A DNA stretch of 38,612 bases from Candidatus Iainarchaeum sp. (GCA_017608575.1 JAFCFP010000007.1:1-38612); one strand, 5' to 3'. Shown: positions 17,616-25,937, numbered from the stretch's first letter. Notes: generated from the sequence alone by a model not told the origin. Numbers and translations are program-made.

Positions 17616-18338
17616 TTGATTAAGCTGACCAATATTGAGCCTTGGCAGACTGCCATTAGGGCAATTTCTAATTTCATTTCAGAGGGAAACTTCCGCTTTA
17701 ATGACAAAGGAGTTTCATTTAAAGCAATTGATCCAAGCCAAATAGTTTTGGTGAATTACCATGTTGACAAATCGTTTTTTGACAAGTTTAACGTTGAACC
17801 AACACTTATTGGAATTGATTTGGATGAATTCAACAAAGTAATGCGCAGGGCTTCACCGCATGATGTTTTGGAAATGGACATTACTGATTCATACCTTGAT
17901 GTTAACCTTAAAGGGGAACTGAATAGGAATTTTCGACTTTCATTGATTGATGTCAGTGAAGAAGAAGCTGAAATTCCAGAACAGGAATTTGATGCAATGG
18001 TTGAAATAAATGCCCGTGTGTTACAGGAAGCATTAAAGGATGCTTCATTGTTTGGAAGCAGTGTTGTTTTCAGGATTGAGGGAAAAAAACTGTTAATTGA
18101 AGCGCGTGGTTCACAGGGCACGCTTAAAACAGAGGCAAAGGAAGCAGAACTGGTGAAAGTAAAGGCAAAAAAAGACATTACAAGCAAGTATTCGCTGAAT
18201 TTTTTGGAAAACATTGTAAAAGAAGCCCATCCTGATTCAAGGGTTTTACTGGAATTGAAAAACGAAGCCCCAATGCGCATTTCTTACAATATTGGTGATA
18301 CAAAGATTCAATTCCATTTGGCTCACATGATTTTATAA
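17616..18338 (+). CDS. PCNA sliding clamp, paralogue 2
   Basis: This is a second full-length clamp of 240 residues, clearly related to PCNA-1: GVSFKAIDPSQIVLVNYHVD, IGIDLDEFNKVMRRASPHD, NFRLSLIDVSEEE, and the end MRISYNIGDTKIQFHLAHMIL. Both central and terminal segments are conserved, so it is not a fragment. The divergence between the copies leaves room for either two homotrimers or a mixed ring. Translation starts at TTG (17616-17618). It heads the priL-priS-GINS-S27e-aIF2-alpha run. Confidence 0.92.
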   Translation: MIKLTNIEPWQTAIRAISNFISEGNFRFNDKGVSFKAIDPSQIVLVNYHVDKSFFDKFNVEPTLIGIDLDEFNKVMRRASPHDVLEMDITDSYLDVNLKGELNRNFRLSLIDVSEEEAEIPEQEFDAMVEINARVLQEALKDASLFGSSVVFRIEGKKLLIEARGSQGTLKTEAKEAELVKVKAKKDITSKYSLNFLENIVKEAHPDSRVLLELKNEAPMRISYNIGDTKIQFHLAHMIL

Positions 18339-18407
18339 TTGCATTAACTGTTTTAGGGGAATGCTGCCCTGTTACTCTTTTTAATTTCTTTCATTGGAGA
18401 TTCTTTT

Positions 18408-19436
18408 ATGATTCCATTGGAGCAATTGCGATTTGCCCAAAAATATCCATTCACTAAAACCGCACAAAAAGCAATTAAAACACTGAATGTTCCCCTTAAC
18501 AGGATAAGCGAGGATGTAAGAGAGCGTGCTAGAATAAGGGTGGAAAGAGCTCTTTTAAGGAAAAATTATGCTCCGAGGTTTTTTGGAGAAGACCCTGAAT
18601 TGCTTGAGAACGAAATCCTTTCATTTCCGCTTGCAAAAATAATTGTTTCGCTTTTGGATGAATTATCTGCAATGCAGGCTTTTGCAAAAAGTGTTGCAAA
18701 TTCAACACTGGTGTTTCTGCGAAGCGCAGAAAATACTGTGGAAGAATGCATTTCACTGGCTTCAGAGCTGGGTTTAAAATTTGACTTGGATGAAGAAGGA
18801 AATTTTTTGGTTCCATTAACAGTGTTTCTTTCAATCCCATTTAACAATGATTCATTAAAGCTTGTCAACCGCGTTGTTGAAAATGGAATGGTTTTTCTTT
18901 CAACTGATTTGTTTGCATTGTTTCTTTCTGAAAAGGCTTACTCGATTGTTTTGAAATCGCTTCCAGTCAAAGACAGTGGGTTTCCTTCATGGATTAAGGA
19001 AGCTGTACGCGTTCTTTCGGATTCCTTTAAGAAAAAAAAGCGTTCTTTTTTCAAGGGAATGACTCATAGCGTTAAACCTGAGTTTTTTCCGCCATGCATT
19101 TCTGAATTGTTTGAAGGAATTTCCAGTGGAAAGAATTTGCCCCACATAGCGCGTTTTTACCTTACAACCTTTTTGAATGCAGTTGGCATGCCACAGGAAG
19201 AAATAGTGAAATTGTTTTCACATACCCCGAATTACAGCGAACGCATTACCCGTTACCAGGTTAAAAAAATTTGCACGCTTAAAGGCAAGGGTTATTCTCC
19301 GCCAACATGCACCAAGCTCAAAGCAAGTGGTTTGTGCAAGGAAAACTGCAATGTAAAGAGCCCAATTCAGTTTTATCGCAATAAATTTTTTGGCTCTAAA
19401 AGCAATGAAAAAAAGAGTGATTTTAATGAACAGTGA
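18408..19436 (+). CDS. priL: DNA primase large subunit PriL
   Basis: PriL is the iron-sulfur regulatory subunit of archaeal/eukaryotic primase, needed for RNA primer initiation. The 342-residue protein has an N-terminal helical domain. The C-terminal 4Fe-4S domain has Cys230 in FFPPCISELFEG, Cys301 in YSPPTC, Cys310 in ASGLC and Cys289/Cys314 as further candidates. It also contains HIARFYLTTFLNAVGMP and HTPNYSERITRYQV, both typical of the family. The upstream gap from PCNA-2 is 69 bases. Its 3' end overlaps priS by 11 bases, coupling synthesis of the two subunits. Confidence 0.93.
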   Translation: MIPLEQLRFAQKYPFTKTAQKAIKTLNVPLNRISEDVRERARIRVERALLRKNYAPRFFGEDPELLENEILSFPLAKIIVSLLDELSAMQAFAKSVANSTLVFLRSAENTVEECISLASELGLKFDLDEEGNFLVPLTVFLSIPFNNDSLKLVNRVVENGMVFLSTDLFALFLSEKAYSIVLKSLPVKDSGFPSWIKEAVRVLSDSFKKKKRSFFKGMTHSVKPEFFPPCISELFEGISSGKNLPHIARFYLTTFLNAVGMPQEEIVKLFSHTPNYSERITRYQVKKICTLKGKGYSPPTCTKLKASGLCKENCNVKSPIQFYRNKFFGSKSNEKKSDFNEQ

Positions 19437-20700
19437 AACGGAAAAATTTTTAATGCAAAGAATTCGTTCCTTTTATGCTTCTGCAAAAATTAAAGCAGTT
19501 CCTTCAATTGAAGCAAGAGAATTTGGCATTGGCTCTCTTGGAAAAAAAATAGTTAAAAGGCATTTGTCTTTTTCCTCTGAAAAAGAATTGAACGAGTTCC
19601 TTCGCATGGAAGCACCGCCTTTTATTTCTTACTCAAATGCCTATTACCAAAAGCCAAGTGCGAGACCAATGGAAGCAAAAGGTTTTATGGGAGCGGATTT
19701 AGTGTATGAATTTGACGCTGATGACATTCCAACTCCTTGCAAAAAAGAGCACGATTCATGGAAATGTCAATCCTGTGGAGCCGAAGGAAAGGGTTCTTTG
19801 CAGAACTGCCCTGAATGCGGTGCAGTTGTAAAAGTAAAGCAATGGTTTTGCTCTGAATGCCTGGAGGCAGCAAAGCGTGAAACATTAAAGCTTTTAAGCA
19901 TTCTTGAAAAAGAATTCGGCTTTACTGGTTTGTCTATTAATTTTTCCGGCAATGCAGGCTATCATGTTCACGTGAGAAGCAAGGAAGTGCATGCATTGCC
20001 TCAAAGAGCGCGCATTGAATTGCTTGACTATTTGACTTTTAATGGTTTCAGCCTTGAAGAGCATGGTTTTGGTGTCCCGCTTTCAATGGGTGATTCAAGG
20101 AATTCAGCTGTTCTCACTTGTCCTATTCCATCCAAATCCAAGGGTCTCACGGCAAGGTTTATGAAAAGGCTTGTTTCGTTTATTAAGGAATGGGACACTG
20201 AAAAGCTTGCCGTGTATGGAATGATTTCAAAAAGAGAATCATTGTTCTTGCAAAAGAACAAGGAAAAAATATTGGAAAAAATGGAGGAAGGGATTTTGCT
20301 TCCGATTAATGCATCCCGTCCGAAAACAAGCCAAAAGTTTTGGAAATCGCTTATTGAAAAAGCCCTCATTGAAGAAACCATAAAACTCAATGTGGATAGG
20401 CAAACATCTGTTGATATGCACAGAATTCTCAGAATGCCTGGCACTATTCACGGTTCAACTGGCTTGATTGCTTCGGTTGTTGAAAGGAATGAATTAAAAA
20501 AATTCAATCCTTTTTCGCAGAGTGTTGTTTTTTCCAGTGAGCCAGTAAAGGTTTTTATTAATAATTCTCCTGAATTTGAACTGAAGGGGGAGAAATTCGG
20601 TCCGTTTAATGAACAGCAAGCTGAATTGCCGGAGTATGCGGCGTTTTATTTGCTTGCAAAAGGCCGTGCTTCTCTTGGAGGCAATGGCAATGGACTATGA
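19426..20700 (+). CDS. priS: DNA primase catalytic (small) subunit PriS
   Basis: PriS synthesises primers for DNA replication. From the ATG at 19426 the protein has 424 residues. The catalytic aspartates are in VYEFDADDIPT (Asp97 and Asp99). A zinc-binding knob follows: CQSCG, CPECG and CSECLEAAKRE. The nucleotide-binding segment is INFSGNAGYHVHVRS, and a late LRMPGTIHGSTGL carries a conserved histidine. The longer reading frame starting at 19390 would overlap priL by 47 bases; the ATG preceded by GAGTGATTTTA is the better start. Its 3' end overlaps the GINS start by 11 bases. Confidence 0.93.
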   Translation: MNSETEKFLMQRIRSFYASAKIKAVPSIEAREFGIGSLGKKIVKRHLSFSSEKELNEFLRMEAPPFISYSNAYYQKPSARPMEAKGFMGADLVYEFDADDIPTPCKKEHDSWKCQSCGAEGKGSLQNCPECGAVVKVKQWFCSECLEAAKRETLKLLSILEKEFGFTGLSINFSGNAGYHVHVRSKEVHALPQRARIELLDYLTFNGFSLEEHGFGVPLSMGDSRNSAVLTCPIPSKSKGLTARFMKRLVSFIKEWDTEKLAVYGMISKRESLFLQKNKEKILEKMEEGILLPINASRPKTSQKFWKSLIEKALIEETIKLNVDRQTSVDMHRILRMPGTIHGSTGLIASVVERNELKKFNPFSQSVVFSSEPVKVFINNSPEFELKGEKFGPFNEQQAELPEYAAFYLLAKGRASLGGNGNGL

Positions 20701-21229
20701 CGAACTGAGGCGGATTTACAGGCTTGAAAAAAATTCCACTCAATTGGTTAAACTCGACGATGATTTTTTTTCAGAGCTTAAATCTTTCCTGCGAGAAAAA
20801 CAATCAGCCTATAAAGAAAGCATTAAAAAGGGAAACCTTTCAATGGCAAAAAATTACTCCGAGTTAAAAAAGCTTGTTAAAGAGATTATTCAATTGAGGG
20901 AAAAAAAACTGCTCAACAAAGCACTCCTGGTTTCCCGCACTGGAGAGTTTTCTGATGAAAACCTTTCAGTTGAAGAGAAAAAAACATTCAATAAAATTAT
21001 TTCAATTCTGAAAGAACACAAAGCGGAAATAAACAGCTTGCTTGGCGAAAAAGAACAGCCAAAGGAAAAAACACCACAGAGTGTTAAGGTGACAATATTT
21101 AAAGAGGTTCCCGCATTTGTTGGAGCGGACATGAAGGAATATGGGCCTTTTTCAGCCGGCATGGAAGTAGAGCTTCCAAAAAAAACCGCTGACTTATTGG
21201 TTTCAACAAAGCTTGCTGAAATCAAATAA
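20690..21229 (+). CDS. gins51: Archaeal GINS subunit (Gins51-type)
   Basis: GINS binds the MCM helicase and Cdc45/GAN to form the replicative CMG complex. The 179-residue protein has an N-terminal helical A-domain (MDYDELRRIYRLEKNSTQLVKL then long amphipathic helices). After a KEKTPQS linker comes a C-terminal beta-rich B-domain (KVTIFKEVPAFVGADMKEYGPF, ending GMEVELPKKTADLLVSTKLAEI). A-before-B order is the Gins51/Sld5-Psf1 arrangement. Synteny immediately after priS is the usual archaeal context. ATG at 20690, eight bases after GGAGG (20678-20682), is preferred over one at 20684. Confidence 0.85.
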   Translation: MDYDELRRIYRLEKNSTQLVKLDDDFFSELKSFLREKQSAYKESIKKGNLSMAKNYSELKKLVKEIIQLREKKLLNKALLVSRTGEFSDENLSVEEKKTFNKIISILKEHKAEINSLLGEKEQPKEKTPQSVKVTIFKEVPAFVGADMKEYGPFSAGMEVELPKKTADLLVSTKLAEIK

Positions 21230-21295
21230 TTTTTTCGGCATTAAAATAAACGCTTTTTTAATTGTTTGTTTTTTAATCTTATTAATGGTGGTTAA
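21230..21295 (+). terminator. T-tract termination region after GINS
   Basis: The spacer between GINS and S27e contains several T-runs (TTTTTT near 21230 and 21254, and TTTTTT near 21270) without a strong hairpin, the form of most archaeal terminators. The last bases hold GGTGGTT, the ribosome binding site of S27e. Termination may be partial, letting the replication and translation genes be co-transcribed. Confidence 0.35.
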
Positions 21296-21490
21296 ATGAC
21301 TAAAATAGAGCAATTGGTTAAGCAGCCCAAAAACAAGTTTTTAAAGGTAAAATGTGAGTCATGCGGAAACGAGCAGATTATTTTTTCCGTTCCTTCGCGC
21401 AACGTGAAATGCCTTGTATGTAATGAGGAAATTGCAAAAAGCACTTCCCATAAAGCAAAAATAAAGGGCAAAATAATTGAAGAGTTTTAA
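21296..21490 (+). CDS. rps27e: Ribosomal protein eS27 (S27e)
   Basis: The 64-residue zinc-ribbon protein is part of the archaeal 30S subunit. The motif FLKVKCESCGNEQIIFSVPS followed by VKCLVCNEEIAKST gives the four cysteines of the C4 zinc ribbon, with the conserved spacing. The upstream sequence GGTGGTTAAATG provides a clear ribosome binding site. It lies 11 bases before aIF2-alpha, the conserved archaeal order. Confidence 0.95.
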   Translation: MTKIEQLVKQPKNKFLKVKCESCGNEQIIFSVPSRNVKCLVCNEEIAKSTSHKAKIKGKIIEEF

Positions 21491-21501
21491 TCGGTGAACA
21501 A

Positions 21502-22281
21502 ATGAAGAGTTTTCCAGAAGAAGGAGAAATTGTTGTAGTGGAAGTAAAAAAAGTCCTCAATTATGGAGCATTTGTTGAATTGCTCGAATATGACAGGCTG
21601 GCTGGATTTATTCATATTTCACAGGTTGCCTCGCGCTGGGTTAAAAACATTCGCAATCATGTCCGCGAAAACCAAGTGCGTGCAGCAACAGTTCTTTCAG
21701 TTGACAGGCAAAAAAACCAGGTTGATTTGTCCCTCACAAAGGTTTCAGCGCAAAGGCAAAGGGAGAAAATCGAAGAATGGAAACAATTTAAGCGTTCAAA
21801 GAAGCTTCTTGAAGTTCTTGCCAAAAAAAAGAAAAAATCTTTCGATGAGGGCTGGAAAGCGGTTGCTGAACCGTTAATTGAAGAGTATGGTTCTTTGAGT
21901 GAGGGTTTTAGGCAGATTGCAATGCAGGGCAGTAATGCAGCAAAAGGCATCAGTAAGGAATGGCTGAAAGATGTTGTTGAAATGGTTGAAAAAAGCATTT
22001 CAATTCCAAAAAAAACAGTTGAAGGAATTTTTTCACTTAAAAGCTATGAGGCAAATGGCTTCGAAGTAATAAAAAACGCTCTCAGTGAGGGAAAAAAACA
22101 GGCAAAGGGTGTTGAAGTTGAATTGTTCTACAAGGGCGGCGGCAATTATGTTTTAAGGGTTTCAGCGGATGACTATAAAAAGGCAGAAAAGGAAATGGAG
22201 AAAGTAAAAGAAAAGGTTATTGAACTCGTTGAAAAAGGAAAAGGCATTGTGGAATTCAAAAAAAAGGAATCAAGAAAATAA
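21502..22281 (+). CDS. aif2a: Translation initiation factor aIF2 alpha subunit
   Basis: It is the alpha subunit of the heterotrimer that delivers initiator Met-tRNA to the ribosome. The 259-residue protein has an N-terminal S1 domain (GEIVVVEVKKVLNYGAFVEL...GFIHISQVASRWVKNIR), then a helical domain, then an alpha-beta C-terminal domain (VEVELFYKGGGNYVLRVSAD). Length and the RWVKNIRNHVRENQ helix are typical. It sits between S27e and PAC2. Many archaea place nop10 between aIF2-alpha and PAC2, but only ten bases separate the genes here. Confidence 0.95.
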   Translation: MKSFPEEGEIVVVEVKKVLNYGAFVELLEYDRLAGFIHISQVASRWVKNIRNHVRENQVRAATVLSVDRQKNQVDLSLTKVSAQRQREKIEEWKQFKRSKKLLEVLAKKKKKSFDEGWKAVAEPLIEEYGSLSEGFRQIAMQGSNAAKGISKEWLKDVVEMVEKSISIPKKTVEGIFSLKSYEANGFEVIKNALSEGKKQAKGVEVELFYKGGGNYVLRVSADDYKKAEKEMEKVKEKVIELVEKGKGIVEFKKKESRK

Positions 22282-22290
22282 GGTGGTTTG

Positions 22291-23067
22291 TTGGTTTCAA
22301 GGATTGAAATACTGAAAAGAAAAAAACTCAAAAACCCAGTGTTGATTACTGGCTTGCCGGGCATTGGGCTTGTGGGAAAGATTTCAGTTGACTATTTGTT
22401 GAAGCAATTTAAAGCTGAAAAGATTGCGAATGTTTACTCTGATTCTTTTCCTCCAAGCGTGCAAATAATGAATGGATTGCTTGACTTAATAAGGGATGAG
22501 ATTTATTGCTGGGAATTTAAGGGAAGGCATTTTCTTTTTTTGGCTGGACCAATTCAGCCATCTCTGGATTTCCATTCGGGTTCGGCTTTTGGGCATTACG
22601 AGTTTGCTTCAGCAATAGTGCAAGCAGCCAAGAAATTTGGCGTTAAAGAGATTGTAACCCTTGCTGGAATAAATGTTGGAGATGAAAGAATGGAGCGCGA
22701 GCCGGCAGTAATTGTTGCTGCCACTAACCAGGAAATGCTTAAAAAATTCAAAAAGCTTGGCGCTAAAGTGAATAAAAGCAATGGCTTGATTGCTGGTGCA
22801 GCTGGCTTGATTTTAGGTATTGGCAGAAAGCAGGGCTTGCAAGGCGCGTGCTTGATGGGTGAAACAAATGCCAAACTGATTTATGGAGACCATGGTGCTG
22901 CAAAAAAAGTGGTTGAATTGCTCGTCAAGGCTTATGGTTTTAGGGTCAAAATGGCTGGCATTAAAAAGGAAGCAAAAAACATTGAAAACGCTTTTGCCCA
23001 GTTAAGTAAGCAATTTGAGGAAAAGCGCGAGGAATTTATTGAAGAAAAACCGAGTTATGTGCGCTGA
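22291..23067 (+). CDS. PAC2-family protein (proteasome assembly chaperone-like)
   Basis: The 258-residue protein has the PAC2/DUF75 signature PVLITGLPGIGLVGKISVDYL, followed by FPPSVQIMNGLL and VTLAGINVGDERMEREPAV. A NGLIAGAAGLILGIG loop and a helical C-terminus complete it. The homologous eukaryotic PAC2 assists 20S proteasome assembly; in archaea the role is unproven. A TTG at 22291, five bases after GGTG (22282-22285), is the likely start; a TTG three bases earlier is possible. It follows aIF2-alpha closely and converges on endonuclease Q with a one-base gap. Confidence 0.88.
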   Translation: MVSRIEILKRKKLKNPVLITGLPGIGLVGKISVDYLLKQFKAEKIANVYSDSFPPSVQIMNGLLDLIRDEIYCWEFKGRHFLFLAGPIQPSLDFHSGSAFGHYEFASAIVQAAKKFGVKEIVTLAGINVGDERMEREPAVIVAATNQEMLKKFKKLGAKVNKSNGLIAGAAGLILGIGRKQGLQGACLMGETNAKLIYGDHGAAKKVVELLVKAYGFRVKMAGIKKEAKNIENAFAQLSKQFEEKREEFIEEKPSYVR

Positions 23068-23068
23068 A

Positions 23069-24340
23069 TTAAAACTCGTTAAGTGTTCGCTGTCCCTTGA
23101 ATGAACTGTTGCATTCAAGGAATTCTTTCAATTCAATTTTTTTTCTTTCCATTTCTTCCATTGAATCGCAGATCACTGGTTGTCCGTATTGACCGCCTCC
23201 ACCACTTTTATAAAGTACTCTTCCGAGACGGAATGATTCAATTTTTTTTGCAACCTCTTCGTTTACTTCAGCCAATTCAACAACTGGTTCATCAATAAGT
23301 GCTTTTATTTCTGATTCAAAGCAATCAATGAATTCTCTCCAAAGGGATTGTACTTTTTGTGAATTAATGTTTTCAACGCCTAGAGAAATTTTTATTATTT
23401 CAGCCAATGGAATAATATGCAAGTATTGTGGTCTTTGTTCGGGGTGAATTTCTTCAGTGAAAGAGGCGAGTTCGAGAATGCGATGCCTCACTCCTTTTTT
23501 TATTGTTCCATGGCATTTTGGGCACCTCCATTTGAGCCTTTGAGCGTCTTGTGGGGAATACTTTTCATAGCAGGAATTGCAGGCAGTGCAATGGTATTTT
23601 CCTTCTCTTGGATTCAAGCCAACGTTTAATGTTGTGCCTCTTTCGTTTTTTCTCTCCAATGCTTTTACCAATTCTTCAAAGCTTGGTTTTTTCATTTTGA
23701 TTCGAGTGAATTCCCTGCCAATGCGGTGAGGCCAAGGCGAGTGAGCATCGCTAAAAGTGAAGAATTCAAATGAATGGTTTTCTTCAATTAAATCTGCAAA
23801 GTACGAGTCAGCGCTCAACCCAAGTTCAATGAATTTTATTCTGTTTCCTTGAGAGCCATAGCATTCTTTCACTGAATTAAAATGTGCATAAACCGAATAG
23901 TATGGAGTGAATGCATGCGCTGGTCCAATGATTCCGCCTGCTTCGTGGACTTTTTCTGCTAATTGTTCTGCGTTCAATTTCAGGGTTGGCCTTCCAAATC
24001 CCATGCCGTCAAGTTTTCCGAATTGTTGTAGTTTTTTTTGCAGTTCTTCCACTGCATTGAAGTCCGGTAGGAAAAAAATGTGGTGCACTTTTGATGAATC
24101 GTTTATTTCGCCGCCAAGAATGAACGGCGTTCTTGATTCTTTTTCTAAAAAAACACCGTTTTCTTCAATTAGTGTTTTTTTTGCGTGCTCTATCCATTGC
24201 TTGCATAATATGTCAGCTGAAGCCATTAAGTGCAATCCTTTTAGTTTTGCTTGTTCTCCTATTACTGGAATTTCCATGCTTTTGCTCACTCCGCCGGAGT
24301 AAAGGCCATGCAAGTGCAAATCACAGTCAAATTCTTTCAT
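23069..24340 (-). CDS. endoQ: Endonuclease Q (deaminated-base repair nuclease)
   Basis: EndoQ nicks DNA 5' to deoxyuridine, hypoxanthine and related damage. The 423-residue protein begins with a PHP-type metal site, CDLHLHGLYSGG. It continues with GGIIGPAHAFTPY and TFSDAHSPWPHRIGREF, which supply further metal ligands. A zinc finger CTACNSCYEKYS...WRCPKCHG separates the nuclease domain from the C-terminal region, and GGGGQYGQPVI is conserved. The last residues GQRTLNEF resemble a PCNA-interacting peptide. Order and length match the family known from Thermococcales and some methanogens. It lies next to the replication island holding two PCNA genes. Confidence 0.9.
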   Translation of the reverse strand: MKEFDCDLHLHGLYSGGVSKSMEIPVIGEQAKLKGLHLMASADILCKQWIEHAKKTLIEENGVFLEKESRTPFILGGEINDSSKVHHIFFLPDFNAVEELQKKLQQFGKLDGMGFGRPTLKLNAEQLAEKVHEAGGIIGPAHAFTPYYSVYAHFNSVKECYGSQGNRIKFIELGLSADSYFADLIEENHSFEFFTFSDAHSPWPHRIGREFTRIKMKKPSFEELVKALERKNERGTTLNVGLNPREGKYHCTACNSCYEKYSPQDAQRLKWRCPKCHGTIKKGVRHRILELASFTEEIHPEQRPQYLHIIPLAEIIKISLGVENINSQKVQSLWREFIDCFESEIKALIDEPVVELAEVNEEVAKKIESFRLGRVLYKSGGGGQYGQPVICDSMEEMERKKIELKEFLECNSSFKGQRTLNEF

Positions 24341-24367
24341 TTTTTTCTCCTTTTTCTTTTTTGCAGA

Positions 24368-24381
24368 ATCCTTTTAAGGAT
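24368..24381. promoter_or_regulatory. Perfect dyad ATCCTT-TT-AAGGAT in divergent spacer
   Basis: A 6-bp perfect inverted repeat with a two-base centre lies between the divergent endoQ and radical SAM genes. It is close to a TATA-like element (ATTATAAAAC, about 24394-24403) on the plus strand. The position fits an operator, though chance is not excluded in AT-rich DNA. Confidence 0.3.
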
Positions 24382-24457
24382 GTTATAGTAAGATTATTAT
24401 AAAACATTTAAGTTTGCCTTGTGCTTAAAGCTTGAATGTTTTTTTGGAAGGAAGCAT

Positions 24458-25459
24458 ATGAAAGAGGCGGTTTTTTATTCCCGCAAAAACGGGAAAGTGC
24501 AGTGCACTGCTTGCAATCGCGGGTGTGTGATTCCGAGTGGAAAGGTTGGCTATTGCCGTGTGCGCAAAAATGTTAATGGAAGGCTTTTTTCGCTTGTGTA
24601 TGGAAGAACCCTTACTCTTACAGTTGACCCCATTGAAAAAAAGCCATTGTTTAATTTTAAGCCTGGAACAATGTGCAATGGGGTTAGTACTTATGGTTGT
24701 AATTTTTCGTGCAAGTTCTGTCAAAACTATTACATTTCGCAGGATTTCACTGAAAAAGTGATTGAGGGTGTTGAAGAAACAACCCCTGAAGAAATAGTGG
24801 AAAACACTCTTGCAAGAGAGGTTGAAGGCATTGCTTATACTTATGTTGAGCCAACAATTTTTGCAGAGTATGCACTGGATATTATGAAAATAGCGAGAAA
24901 AAAATCGCTTTACAATGTATGGGTCAGCAATGGCTATATGTCAAAAGAATTGGCCAAAAAGCTTGTTCCCTTGCTTGATGCAATAAACATTGATTTGAAG
25001 GGAAACGCTGAATTTTATGAAGAAATGTGTGGTGGTGTAAAAATTGGCCCGGTAAAAGAAAACATAAGGTTTTTTCATAAAAAAGGCGTTCACGTGGAAG
25101 TAACAAACCTTATAGTGCCTGGTTTTAATGATTCAAAGAAGCATTTCAGTGAAATTGCTGAATTTATTGCTTCAATTGACAAGGAAATGCCATTGCATTT
25201 CACTCGTTTTTTTCCAGCGTATAAAATGAGTGATTTTGCTCCAACACCAATTGAATCCATTTATGCTGCAGTGGAAACAGCCAAAAAAAAGGGATTGAAA
25301 TATGTTTATGCCGGCAATGTTGCAGAGGAAGCCAATACTTTTTGCCCGAATTGTGGCAGGCTTTTAATTGAAAGAAATGGTTTTTCGGCAATTATTTCCG
25401 GCTTGTCAGAGGACGGAAAATGCGTTTTTTGCGGTTACAATACCAAAATAAGGCGCTGA
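24458..25459 (+). CDS. AmmeMemoRadiSam-type radical SAM enzyme
   Basis: The 333-residue protein belongs to the pyruvate-formate-lyase-activase-like radical SAM group called AmmeMemoRadiSam. N-terminal cysteines are in CTACNRGCVIPSGKVGYC. The CX3CX2C iron-sulfur motif is GCNFSCKFCQNYY, and TYVEPTIFAEY and INIDLKGNAEFY are typical core segments. The C-terminus has an extra zinc or iron site, CPNCGRLL...CVFCG. Its substrate is unknown; the family name comes from frequent linkage to AMMECR1 and Memo genes, neither of which is in this window. ATG at 24458 follows GGAAGGAAG, a good ribosome binding site. Confidence 0.88.
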   Translation: MKEAVFYSRKNGKVQCTACNRGCVIPSGKVGYCRVRKNVNGRLFSLVYGRTLTLTVDPIEKKPLFNFKPGTMCNGVSTYGCNFSCKFCQNYYISQDFTEKVIEGVEETTPEEIVENTLAREVEGIAYTYVEPTIFAEYALDIMKIARKKSLYNVWVSNGYMSKELAKKLVPLLDAINIDLKGNAEFYEEMCGGVKIGPVKENIRFFHKKGVHVEVTNLIVPGFNDSKKHFSEIAEFIASIDKEMPLHFTRFFPAYKMSDFAPTPIESIYAAVETAKKKGLKYVYAGNVAEEANTFCPNCGRLLIERNGFSAIISGLSEDGKCVFCGYNTKIRR

Positions 25460-25461
25460 TT

Positions 25462-25791
25462 CTACAAAAGCCCCATGAATCTCAAGATAAGCATTGAACC
25501 AATTCCAGCCAAGCCAAATAAAGCGCTTATTACAAGGCTTGGCAAAAATGGCAAATTTGAATGAAAAAAGAACTGCAGAACAGCCCACGCAATTAAGCCG
25601 AGAACCGAGTTTATTAGTATTTTTTTAATGAAAACAATGAATAGAACGGCTGTTACTATAAGGATTATTCCAGCTAAAAGTATTCTTGGATCGCTTGCAA
25701 AAGGCAATACATTTGGAACATTTGTTGCAATGTTTCCAAGTATTTCAGAGCCAGGCAGTTCAACAGAAGAGGCTTGAGTGAGTATTTGCAT
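25462..25791 (-). CDS. BofA-like small membrane protein
   Basis: The 109-residue product has an extracytoplasmic N-terminal stretch and three hydrophobic helices. The end, KKILINSVLGLIAWAVLQFF then LVISALFGLAGIGSMLIL, matches the BofA-type pattern (NxxLG...GxxGIG). In Bacillus BofA inhibits intramembrane processing of pro-sigma-K; the archaeal function is unknown. I start at the ATG at 25789-25791, because the 34-residue upstream extension is unlike the family. It converges on the radical SAM gene with two bases between stops. Confidence 0.6.
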   Translation of the reverse strand: MQILTQASSVELPGSEILGNIATNVPNVLPFASDPRILLAGIILIVTAVLFIVFIKKILINSVLGLIAWAVLQFFFHSNLPFLPSLVISALFGLAGIGSMLILRFMGLL

Positions 25792-25937
25792 TAAAAAAAA
25801 GAATACGGAACTGTTTTTAACTTTTTTTAACAATGGCTTTCTAATAAATATGTTTCTGTATTTTGTATAATTAAAGAATAAGTAAAAGAGCAAAAAGAAT
25901 AGGATTGAAGGGAAAGCAACAAAATGGCGGTGGCAAA

